A stretch of 64,000 nt of DNA from contig NZ_KB907075.1 in the NCBI RefSeq assembly GCF_000381765.1, positions 248,001 to 312,000 of the forward strand, read 5' to 3'. The position numbers and the translations under genes are program-made. The stretch comes from [Zimmermannella] faecalis ATCC 13722. GTDB taxonomy: Bacteria; Actinomycetota; Actinomycetes; Actinomycetales; Microbacteriaceae. The notes beneath the pieces were generated by a model that did no database searches, was not told the DNA's origin, and worked only from the letters and a program-made list of their open reading frames with translations. Positions 54,076 through 61,682 of this stretch are shown here, in pieces (position 1 is the stretch's first letter; each line of letters starts with the position of its first letter).

Positions 54076-54783
54076 GTTTCACGTGAAACGCTGCCTGGTT
54101 AGGAGTCATGCAAGCGCCGCAGGTAGGCACTGCAAGCATGTGCACGCGCGGTGGAGTACGCGAGTGCTTATCCGTATGCAATGACCGGCATTGCATTGGT
54201 CGTTGATTTCGCGCCGCACTCCGATCCGTCCGGACTGGCGAACCCCACTTCCCACGTTCCCCACGGAAGTTCGACGGGGCGCCAAGTACTGGTCTCCGAG
54301 CGCCGGGGCCGTTTCAGGTGAAACGACGTCAGATGCCGCTATGCGCGGCCGACCGGAACCGACTACTTCGACGGTGGCTCCTCCCTGCTCAGCTCCATGG
54401 AGCGTGAAGTCGACGGCAGCGATCCACCTGCGGGCAGATTGATCGTTGGCGATGGGGCGGGTCGAGCAAGCGGTCATCCTCCGGAGCGCAATGGCGACGC
54501 GGAGGCGAGATTGTGGCATCCCATACGAGCACCGTTTCACGTGAAACGGCGTGAATGTGCCGATCGGCGACGGCAACCAACCCTGGTTAGTGCATCAGAT
54601 GAATTGACGAGCGCACGCACTCGCGACGCTAGCTTGAGTGAACGCAACCGCGTACGAAAAACGATGTTGACCAGGACTTTAATCATATGAAAGCCGAAAG
54701 CAGCGGTCCGCAGCTCCCTCCGCTCCTCGACACGACCTCACCGCGCTCTCAACGGCACCCCGACCCCACGTTTCACGTGAAAC
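54076..54783. repeat. parS array, right end (sites 20-23), wide spacing
   Basis: Sites at 54076, 54311, 54534 and 54770 are 235, 223 and 236 bases apart, about one and a half of the usual unit. Three of the four cores are perfect; 54311 reads GTTTCAGGTGAAAC. The DNA between them has lost clear similarity to the core units. The last site ends 28 bases before the rsmG start codon. Confidence 0.85.
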
Positions 54784-54811
54784 AATTGCAAAGAAGGAAA
54801 GGACTTCGAGG

Positions 54812-55492
54812 ATGAGTGGACCCACGGCAATGCCGGATCCAGTGACGAGCGTCGATCTTGGCGAGGAAACCGTCGAGGTGGAACCGCGCCCAGCGGTCGC
54901 CGAACAGATCTTTGGTGACCGGCTACCGCTCGCGCAGGCGTACGCAAACGCCCTCGCGACCGACGGCGAGACCCTCGGCCTGCTCGGCCCCCTCGAGTAT
55001 CCCCGCCTCTGGACGCGCCATGTCGTGAACTCGGCGCTCATCGCCCCGCTGCTGAACGGCAACGTAGGCGACGTCGGCTCTGGTGCCGGCCTTCCGGGCA
55101 TCCCGCTCGCAATCGCCCGCCCCGACGTGCAGTTCACACTCATCGAGCCGATGGAGCGACGACACACCTGGCTCACCGAACAGGTCGCCGCCCTCGGGCT
55201 CGAGAACGTCACGCCTCTGCGCGCCCGCGCCGAAGACCTCGCCGATACGCACACGTTCGACCAGGTCACCGCTCGCGCCGTCGCCGCGCTGAGCAAGCTC
55301 ATCCCGATCACTGCCCCCCTCGTTCGCTACGAGGGCGAGCTCGTGCTGCTCAAGGGACGCTCGGCTGAGGCGGAGATCCAGAAGGCGGCAAAGGTGATCC
55401 GCAAGTTCCAACTCACCGACATCCGCGTCGAAGAGGTCGGCCTCGACCTCGACACCGAATCGACCCGCGTCGTGCGGGCAACCGTCGCGTAG
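54812..55492 (+). CDS. rsmG: 16S rRNA (guanine-N7)-methyltransferase RsmG
   Basis: 226 residues. GidB/RsmG fold with the SAM loop VGDVGSGAGLPGIPLAIARP, IEPMERRHTWLTEQV and ARAVAALSKLIPITAPL. It methylates G527 of 16S rRNA (E. coli numbering). AAGGAAAGGA before the ATG is its ribosome site; the last parS copy is just upstream, so ParB binding may affect its transcription. A DnaA box follows the gene. Confidence 0.96.
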   Translation: MSGPTAMPDPVTSVDLGEETVEVEPRPAVAEQIFGDRLPLAQAYANALATDGETLGLLGPLEYPRLWTRHVVNSALIAPLLNGNVGDVGSGAGLPGIPLAIARPDVQFTLIEPMERRHTWLTEQVAALGLENVTPLRARAEDLADTHTFDQVTARAVAALSKLIPITAPLVRYEGELVLLKGRSAEAEIQKAAKVIRKFQLTDIRVEEVGLDLDTESTRVVRATVA

Positions 55493-55607
55493 GCGAGTTA
55501 TCCACAACTCCGACGGGCCTCCCTGCTCATGTCGGGACCGTGGGCGACAATAGATCGTCCGAGACCGCTCCGTTCGGTTGAAGCAATGGCGAAGGGACCA
55601 CACCTCT
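55493..55607 (+). promoter_or_regulatory. parA leader with a DnaA box
   Basis: A perfect TTATCCACA (55498-55506) follows the rsmG stop. A GACAAT-type -10 candidate (about 55543) and GAAGGGA before the parA ATG are also seen. The box could let DnaA tie parAB expression to initiation; that is inferred. Confidence 0.5.
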
Positions 55608-56498
55608 ATGAGCGATGCGTTCGACTCACCGATCGCGCGGCAGATTGCCGCACTGAACGCGAAGAAGCGCGCACTCAAGACGGTCTCCACGCCAAAGCCC
55701 GAATCGACCCGAGTCTTCACGGTCTCGAACCAGAAGGGTGGCGTTGGGAAGACGACGACTACGGTGAACATCGCGGCGGCCCTCGCGCAGGCCGGCCTGC
55801 GCGTGCTCGTGATCGACATCGATCCGCAGGGCAACGCATCGACAGCGCTAAATATTGATCGATATGGTGACGCAACGGGCACGTACGAGGTGCTCATCGA
55901 CGGCGTCCCCCTCGCCGACGTCGTGCAGGACTCGCCCGACATTAAGGGCCTGTCATGCTGCCCCGCGACGCTCAACCTCGCCGGCGCTGAGATCGAGCTC
56001 GTCGACGTACCGAACCGCGAGACGCGACTGCGCGCATCCCTCACCGAATACCTCGAGGAGCGCGAACGAGCCGGCGACCGCTACGACTACGTCTTCATCG
56101 ACTGCCCACCCTCGCTCGGCCTGCTCACCATGAACGCCTTCGCTGCGGCGAAAGAGGTGCTCATCCCGATTCAGGGTGAGTATTACGCCCTCGAGGGCCT
56201 CAGCCAGCTGCTTAACTCGATTAACCGCCTGCGCGAGTACCTCAACCCGCACCTCACGGTCAGCGCGATCCTCATGACGATGTTCGACCGTCGCACCAAC
56301 CTCTCGCGCGAGGTCGCCGACGAGGTTCGCGAGCACTTCCCACAGCAGACCCTCACGACCGTCATCCCACGGTCGGTGCGCATCTCTGAGGCCCCGAGCT
56401 ACAGCCAAACCATCATCACCTACGACCCCGAGGGCAGCGGCGCGGTGGCCTACCGCGAGGCGGCCAACGAGCTCGCAAATCAAGGAGCGAAACGCTAA
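55608..56498 (+). CDS. parA: Chromosome partitioning ATPase ParA
   Basis: 296 residues from ATG 55608. The deviant Walker A NQKGGVGKTTTTVNIAAALA (Lys43 and Lys48), DIDPQGNASTAL, the Walker B IDCPPSLGLLTMNAF and the ITYDPEGSGAVAYREAANEL end identify a ParA/Soj ATPase. It forms DNA-bound dimers that pull ParB-parS complexes toward the cell ends. The stop and the parB start overlap by one base (TAATG). Confidence 0.97.
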   Translation: MSDAFDSPIARQIAALNAKKRALKTVSTPKPESTRVFTVSNQKGGVGKTTTTVNIAAALAQAGLRVLVIDIDPQGNASTALNIDRYGDATGTYEVLIDGVPLADVVQDSPDIKGLSCCPATLNLAGAEIELVDVPNRETRLRASLTEYLEERERAGDRYDYVFIDCPPSLGLLTMNAFAAAKEVLIPIQGEYYALEGLSQLLNSINRLREYLNPHLTVSAILMTMFDRRTNLSREVADEVREHFPQQTLTTVIPRSVRISEAPSYSQTIITYDPEGSGAVAYREAANELANQGAKR

Positions 56499-57766
56499 TG
56501 GCACAGAAGAAGCGCAGTGGCCTGGGCCGCGGCCTCAGCGCACTGATCCCCTCGGGCACGACCACCGAAGATCGAGACATCGACGTCTTCTTCAACGGCT
56601 CGGCGCCCTCCGGTCGGCAGGCAGCCGGCGTCGCGACTGCAGAGGCACCGGCTGAAGTCGAGGCAGTCGAGGTTGAGACTATCGAAACCCAGACTCCCGA
56701 GACCCAAGCCGACGAGCCCGCAGCCCCCGCAAAGAAGCAGACGAAGCCAACTGCGGCGAAGAGCACTCGCACGACCTCGAAGTCGCGCAGCACATCGAAG
56801 TCGAACGATGTGGAACCTGCTGCATCGACTGCGGACGATGCAGTGAGCGATGCATCGACCAACATCGATGTGGCGACCGAGGAAGCCACCGAGGACACCG
56901 CCGAACCCGAGCTGCTGCCCGTGCCGGGCGCGACGCTCCGCACGCTCGACCCCTCGCGTATCGTGCCGAACGCTCGGCAGCCGCGGCACGAATTCGACCA
57001 GGACGCGCTCGACGAGCTCATCATCTCGGTGCGCGAATTCGGCGTGCTCCAGCCGATCGTGGTGCGTCCGCTGCCCGCCGGCGACCCGCGCGCGGTGGAC
57101 GGCGACTTCGAGCTCATCATGGGCGAGCGCCGCCTGCGCGCGACGAAGGCGGCCCGGCGCGACGAGATCCCCGCGATCGTGCGCGAGACCGAAGACGAAG
57201 ACATGCTGCGCGACGCGCTGCTCGAGAACCTTCACCGCGCCGAGCTCAACCCGCTCGAGGAGGCCTCGGCCTACCGCCAGCTGCTCGACGACTTCGGCTG
57301 CACGCAAGACGAGCTCGCCGAGCGCATCGGCCGCTCGCGCCCGCGCATCTCAAACACGCTGCGCCTGCTCAACCTGCCGGTCGACGTGCAGCGCCGCGTC
57401 GCGGCAGGAGTGCTGAGCGCCGGCCACGCCCGCGCGGTGCTCTCGGTGGGGGAGCCCGCCGCCATGACGCAGCTCGCCGACAAGATCGTGAACGAGGGCC
57501 TCTCGGTGCGCGAGTCGGAGACCGCGGCCGCGACCCTCGCGACCCGTGCCGGCCGCGCCGAGCGCCCGACCCGCAAGGATGCGCCGGCCGGCTCCGACTC
57601 GCTCGCGGCGCACCTCGAAGAGGTCGGGGAACGCCTCGGCGACCGCCTCAACACGCGCGTCAAGGTGGTGCTGCGCAAGACGAAGGGCACGATCACAATC
57701 GACTTCGCGTCGATGGCCGACCTGACGCGCATCCTCGAGGACCTCGGCGAGGACGAGGCCGAGTAG
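56498..57766 (+). CDS. parB: Chromosome partitioning CTPase ParB
   Basis: 422 residues. After the conserved start QKKRSGLGRGLSALIP comes a long low-complexity linker (about 40-145, Glu/Thr/Ala- then Lys/Ser-rich), which is longer than in most ParBs. The CTP-binding domain has NARQPRHEFD, FGVLQPIVVRP and GERRLRATKAARR (209-215). ENLHRAELNPLEEASAYRQLL and the HTH TQDELAERIGRSRPRISNTLRLL (about 269-291) give parS recognition. The C-terminal dimerisation region closes the clamp. Its target sites are the array upstream of rsmG. Confidence 0.97.
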   Translation: MAQKKRSGLGRGLSALIPSGTTTEDRDIDVFFNGSAPSGRQAAGVATAEAPAEVEAVEVETIETQTPETQADEPAAPAKKQTKPTAAKSTRTTSKSRSTSKSNDVEPAASTADDAVSDASTNIDVATEEATEDTAEPELLPVPGATLRTLDPSRIVPNARQPRHEFDQDALDELIISVREFGVLQPIVVRPLPAGDPRAVDGDFELIMGERRLRATKAARRDEIPAIVRETEDEDMLRDALLENLHRAELNPLEEASAYRQLLDDFGCTQDELAERIGRSRPRISNTLRLLNLPVDVQRRVAAGVLSAGHARAVLSVGEPAAMTQLADKIVNEGLSVRESETAAATLATRAGRAERPTRKDAPAGSDSLAAHLEEVGERLGDRLNTRVKVVLRKTKGTITIDFASMADLTRILEDLGEDEAE

Positions 57767-57794
57767 CGCCGGCGGAGTAAAAGCGCGAGTAGGC

Positions 57795-58787
57795 CTACGC
57801 CTCGGCGACCGTCTCGACGCTCGTGCGCGCCCCGCGGTTCGCGGCGTGCGTCGCGAGCTTCGCGTATACCTCGGGCACCTCGAGCCCGGCGGCCTCGAGC
57901 GCCAACGGCACGAGCGAGGTCTCGGTCATGCCGGGAATCGGGTCGGCCTCGAGGAACCAGGGCGTGCCGTCCTCGTCAACGATGAAGTCGATGCGCGCGA
58001 GGTCGGCGAGGCCGATCGCCTCGTACGCGAGCAGCGCCTGCTCGGCGACCCGCTCGGCGACGTCTTCGGCGAGGCGGGCGGGCGCGTAGAACGTCGTCTC
58101 GCCCGCGTTGTAGCGCGCCGCGTAGTCATAGACGCCACCGCGAGGCTCCACCTCGACGGCGGGCACCGTGAAGGGGCCGTCGCCGTGGTCGAGCACGCCG
58201 ACGGTCACCTCGGTGCCGATGACGCGCTTCTCGATGAGCACCGAGTCGCCGTAGGTGAATGCGGTGACGAGCGCGCGCCCGAACTCCGAGATGTCGTTCA
58301 CGAACGACACGCCCTGGGCCGAGCCGCCCTCGGTGGGCTTCACGACGGCCGGGAAGTCCACCCCAAGCGCGATCGCCTGAATGACGCTCGTCGCCCCGAG
58401 CTCACGGAACGTCTCGTTCGGCAGCACGATCGACTGCGGCGTCGTGAGCCCGGCGCGCTTCGCGATAGCCTTCGCGGTCGCCTTGTTCCAGGCGAGCTTC
58501 GCGGCGGTCGGGCGGGCGCCGACGTAGGGCAGCCCCACGGCGCGCAGCAGCGAGTAGAGCGCGCCGTTCTCACCCGAGGCGCCGTGCAGCAGGGGCCAGA
58601 CGACGTCTATGTCTTCGCGGTGCTCGAGCAGCCACGGCAGCAGCTGCTGGTCGGGCTCGCGCACCGTGACGTTCGCGCCGGCGCGGGTGAGCGCATCCGC
58701 CACCCGTCGGCCCGAGCGCAGCGAAACGTCGCGTTCGTGCGAGATTCCGCCCGAGAGAATCACGACGTGTTGTCCCTGAATGGTCAT
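57795..58787 (-). CDS. ddl: D-alanine-D-alanine ligase family (ATP-grasp) protein
   Basis: 330 residues from ATG 58787 (AAGGAG upstream). N-terminal Rossmann part with VVILSGGISHERDVSLRSGRRVADAL, then the ATP-grasp domain: PLLHGASGENGALYSLL, VGARPTAAKLAWNKATAK, FPAVVKPTEGGSAQGVSFV, and the Mg/ATP end FIVDEDGTPWFLEADPIPGMTETSLVPLALEAAG. Typical Ddl ends in NxxPG; here it is EADPIPG, an Asp for the usual Asn, so activity on D-Ala is likely but not certain. It converges with parB. Confidence 0.88.
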   Translation of the reverse strand: MTIQGQHVVILSGGISHERDVSLRSGRRVADALTRAGANVTVREPDQQLLPWLLEHREDIDVVWPLLHGASGENGALYSLLRAVGLPYVGARPTAAKLAWNKATAKAIAKRAGLTTPQSIVLPNETFRELGATSVIQAIALGVDFPAVVKPTEGGSAQGVSFVNDISEFGRALVTAFTYGDSVLIEKRVIGTEVTVGVLDHGDGPFTVPAVEVEPRGGVYDYAARYNAGETTFYAPARLAEDVAERVAEQALLAYEAIGLADLARIDFIVDEDGTPWFLEADPIPGMTETSLVPLALEAAGLEVPEVYAKLATHAANRGARTSVETVAEA

Positions 58788-58818
58788 CCGGATGCTCCTT
58801 GCCGGTTCGAGCGAATGG

Positions 58819-60141
58819 CTACTGCAGGTCGGGCGGGGCCGACGAGAAACGGTGGTCGATTTCGCGGGTGCCGGTGACGTCACCGAACGTCTCGAGCAGC
58901 TCGAGTTCGTTGTTGATGACGTTCGCGAGTCGGCGCACGCCGAGGCGGATGCGTTCGGGCTCGGGCAGCGAGAACGAGAGGCGGATCTTGTCGCGGCCGC
59001 GGCCGTCGGCGTAGAAGCCGGTGCCGGGCGTGTACGCGACGAGTTCGGTCGTGGCGCGCGGCAGCATCTGCTTCGAGTCGAGGCCCGGTGGCAGCTGCAC
59101 CCAGGTGAAGAAGCCGCCCTGCGGGGTGGTCCAGCTCAGCTGCGGCAGGTATTCCTCGAGGGCGCGCAGCATCGCGTCGCGGCGGTCGCGGTAGATGCCG
59201 CGGAACGTGTCGATCTGTGCCCGCCAGTCGGTCGTCTCGAGGTACTCGGTGACGAGCCACTGGTTGAAGGTCGAGGGCGAGAGAATCGACGACTCGACGG
59301 CGAGGATGAGCTTCTCGCGAATGCCGTGGGGCGCGATGACGTAGCCGACGCGCACGCCGGGCGAGAGGATCTTCGAGAACGAGCCGAGGTAGAGCACGTT
59401 GTCGGCATCGAGCGAACGGATGGCGTCGGGCGCCGGCTCGTCGAAGTAGAGCAGCCCGTACGGGTTGTCTTCGACGATGAGCACTCCCTCGCGCACGCAG
59501 AGGTCGAGCACCTCGCGGCGGCGCGACATCGGCATGGTGACGCCGGTGGGGTTGTTGTAGTTCGGCACGGTGTAGAGGAACTTCACCTTGCGTCCCTCGG
59601 CGCGGGCGGCGTGAATCGCGGCCTCGAGGGCGGCGATGTCGAGGCCGTCGTCGTCCATCTCGACGTGGCGGACGTCGGCCTCGTACGACTTGAAGGTGCC
59701 GAGCGCCCCGACATAGGTGGGCGACTCGACGAGAATGACATCGCCCGGGTCGATGAAGAGCTTCGTGATGAGGTCGATCGCGTGCTGCGAGCCGGTGGTG
59801 GTGACGACGTCATCGGCGCTGACGCCGGTGATGCCCTCGATGGCGATGAGGTCGAGGATGCGCTCGCGCAGCTGCACGATGCCCTGGCCGCCGCCGTACT
59901 GGAGCGCGTCGGCGCCGTGTTCTGCGAGCATCCGCTCAAAGGCTGCGCGAATGAGGTCTTCGGGCAGGGCGGAGACGAACGGCGAGCCGCCGGCGAGCGA
60001 GACAACCTCGGGGCGGGAGGCGACGGCGAAGAGTGCGCGCACCTCGCTCACGGTGAGGCCGGCGGTGCGCCGGGCGTAGTTCGCGTACCAGGGGTCGAGA
60101 TTTCGGCCGCCGGTTGCCGGGGGGTGATTCTTCGCTGCCAC
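58819..60141 (-). CDS. PLP-dependent aminotransferase class I/II (2-aminoadipate type)
   Basis: 440 residues, no HTH domain. Fold-type I signatures: VVSLAGGSPFVSALPEDLI, LQYGGGQGIVQLRERIL, TTGSQHAIDLITKLF, YTVPNYNNPTGVTMPMSRR and the PLP lysine in LGSFSKILSPGVRVGYV. Sequence resembles LysN/ARO8 2-aminoadipate and aromatic aminotransferases. The gene is common next to parB and trx genes in the family. Substrate is not fixed by sequence. Confidence 0.9.
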   Translation of the reverse strand: MAAKNHPPATGGRNLDPWYANYARRTAGLTVSEVRALFAVASRPEVVSLAGGSPFVSALPEDLIRAAFERMLAEHGADALQYGGGQGIVQLRERILDLIAIEGITGVSADDVVTTTGSQHAIDLITKLFIDPGDVILVESPTYVGALGTFKSYEADVRHVEMDDDGLDIAALEAAIHAARAEGRKVKFLYTVPNYNNPTGVTMPMSRRREVLDLCVREGVLIVEDNPYGLLYFDEPAPDAIRSLDADNVLYLGSFSKILSPGVRVGYVIAPHGIREKLILAVESSILSPSTFNQWLVTEYLETTDWRAQIDTFRGIYRDRRDAMLRALEEYLPQLSWTTPQGGFFTWVQLPPGLDSKQMLPRATTELVAYTPGTGFYADGRGRDKIRLSFSLPEPERIRLGVRRLANVINNELELLETFGDVTGTREIDHRFSSAPPDLQ

Positions 60142-60178
60142 GTCGATCCTTCTGCGCTAGGTCGAAAGGCCAGTGTAC

Positions 60179-60203
60179 GCCCGGGCCTCACGTTGGCCCG
60201 GGC
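60179..60203. terminator. Hairpin between trxA and the aminotransferase gene
   Basis: A perfect 9-bp stem GCCCGGGCC / GGCCCGGGC (60179-60187 and 60195-60203) with a 7-base loop, just after the trxA stop on the minus strand. No T-run follows. Likely terminator of trxB-trxA. Confidence 0.7.
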
Positions 60204-60223
60204 GCGGCACACCCGCAAACTGG

Positions 60224-60541
60224 CTAGTCGAGCAGGCCCGCGAAGTCCTTCTCGAGCACGCCCTTGGGGCGTGCGCCGACGACCTCGGCCTTGACCTCGC
60301 CGCCCTTGAAGACCTTGATCGCGGGGATCGAGGCGACGCGGTACTGCATCGCGAGGTCTTGTTCGGTGTCGACGTCGACCTTCACGAGCTTGACGTTCGG
60401 GTGTTCCTCGACGAGCTGGTCGAGCACGGGCGCGACCTGGCGGCAGGGGCCGCACCACGCGGCCCAGAAGTCGACGATGACGGTCTGCTCGGAGTCGAGC
60501 ACCTCGGTCTGGAAGTTGGCGCTGGTGCCGTTGGTGGCCAT
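60224..60541 (-). CDS. trxA: Thioredoxin
   Basis: 105 residues, one thioredoxin fold with the active site AAWCGPCRQVAPVLD and the cis-Pro loop ASIPAIKVF. It keeps cytoplasmic thiols reduced and is recharged by the TrxB encoded 35 bases upstream in the same operon. Confidence 0.97.
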   Translation of the reverse strand: MATNGTSANFQTEVLDSEQTVIVDFWAAWCGPCRQVAPVLDQLVEEHPNVKLVKVDVDTEQDLAMQYRVASIPAIKVFKGGEVKAEVVGARPKGVLEKDFAGLLD

Positions 60542-60576
60542 GGGTTCTCCTTCAGCGATTCGGGTGGATGCGCGGC

Positions 60577-61557
60577 CTAGTTGGCCGCGTCGGCGGGCTC
60601 GGCGGCGTCGACGCGGGCGAGGAGCTCGGCGGGCAGGCCCGCGATGTAGGCCTCGGCGTCGAGCGCGGCGGTGCAGCCGCTGCCGGCGGCGGTGATTGCC
60701 TGCCGGTAGTGGTCGTCGATGACGTCGCCGGCGGCGAACACGCCGGCGACCGAGGTGCGCGAGCTGCGGCCGTCGACGGCGATGACGCCCTTGTCGGTGA
60801 GCTCGAGCTTGCCGCGCACGAGGTCGGTGCGGGGGTCGTTGCCGATTGCGACGAACACGCCGGTGACGTCGAGCTGCGACTCCTCACCGGTCTGGGTGTC
60901 GCGCAGACGCAGGCCCGAGACGGTCTGCTCGCCGATGAACTCCTCGACGGCCTTGAACGGCAGCCAGTCGATCTTCTCGTTCGCGCGGGCGCGCTCGAGC
61001 ATGATGTTGGATGCGCGGAAGTTGTCGGAGCGGTGGATGATCGTGACGCGGTCGGCGAAGCGCGTGAGGAACGTCGCCTCTTCCATCGCCGAGTCGCCGC
61101 CGCCGACGACGGCGATGTGCTGTTCCTTGAAGAACGCGCCGTCGCAGGTGGCACACCACGAGATGCCGCGGCCGGCGAGGCGGTCTTCGCTTTCGAGGCC
61201 GAGGCGGCGGTAGGCGGAGCCGGTCGAGATGATCACGGCGAGGGCGTCGAACTCGCCCGAGTAGGCGGTGGTGATGTGCTTCACGTCGCCGTCGAGGTCG
61301 AGCTCGGTGACGTCGTCGTAGACGAGTTCGGTGCCGAAGCGTTCGGCCTGCTGCTGGAGCTTCGTCATGAGGTCGGGGCCGAGCACGCCGTCGGGGAAGC
61401 CGGGGAAGTTCTCGACGTCGGTGGTGTTCATGAGTTCGCCACCGACCTCGACGGCCGAGGTGAACATGACGGGCTTGAGGCCGGCTCGGGCGACGTAGAT
61501 CGCGGCCGTGTAGCCGGCGGGTCCGCTGCCGATAATCGCGACGTTTCGCGTGCTCAT
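60577..61557 (-). CDS. trxB: Thioredoxin reductase
   Basis: 326 residues. FAD motif IIGSGPAGYTAAIYVARAGLKP, redox CATCDG, NADPH motif VVGGGDSAMEEATFL and the closing FAAGDVIDDHYRQAITAAGSGCTAALDAEAYI. It passes electrons from NADPH to TrxA, encoded next. Confidence 0.97.
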   Translation of the reverse strand: MSTRNVAIIGSGPAGYTAAIYVARAGLKPVMFTSAVEVGGELMNTTDVENFPGFPDGVLGPDLMTKLQQQAERFGTELVYDDVTELDLDGDVKHITTAYSGEFDALAVIISTGSAYRRLGLESEDRLAGRGISWCATCDGAFFKEQHIAVVGGGDSAMEEATFLTRFADRVTIIHRSDNFRASNIMLERARANEKIDWLPFKAVEEFIGEQTVSGLRLRDTQTGEESQLDVTGVFVAIGNDPRTDLVRGKLELTDKGVIAVDGRSSRTSVAGVFAAGDVIDDHYRQAITAAGSGCTAALDAEAYIAGLPAELLARVDAAEPADAAN

Positions 61558-61682
61558 GTGGCTCCTTGGTGGTGGAAGGGCTCGGAAAATTCTCTGGCTG
61601 GGCGCCTATTCAGCTGAACGCGTTGGGCACGCAGATATTCCATTGTGCGCGCTGTGGCTGCGCGTGGGCGAGTGGCTGGCCG

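Larger units (their letters stand above)
51283..54783. repeat. parS: Array of 23 parS (ParB-binding) sites in a 151-bp tandem repeat
   Basis: GTTTCACGTGAAAC-type palindromes at 51283, 51435, 51567, 51700, 51851, 51976, 52125, 52257, 52409, 52559, 52718, 52870, 53021, 53173, 53324, 53475, 53625, 53773, 53926, 54076, 54311, 54534 and 54770 (first base of each 14-mer). Twelve are perfect, ten have one mismatch, and 52257 has two. The consensus is the conserved bacterial parS core, bound by the ParB encoded 1.7 kb downstream of the array. Base composition is visibly less GC-rich than flanking genes and no open frame is conserved. Infer a compact chromosome centromere that loads many ParB clamps close to oriC. 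Confidence 0.93.

Noticed and set aside
51283-54783. CRISPR array
   Set aside because: Repeats are 14-bp palindromes with about 137 bases between, and the DNA between copies is related, not unique. No leader or cas gene is present.
51283-54783. Plasmid iterons or an integrated plasmid origin
   Set aside because: The repeats match chromosomal parS, the gene order on both sides is standard chromosomal, and no plasmid replication gene is present.
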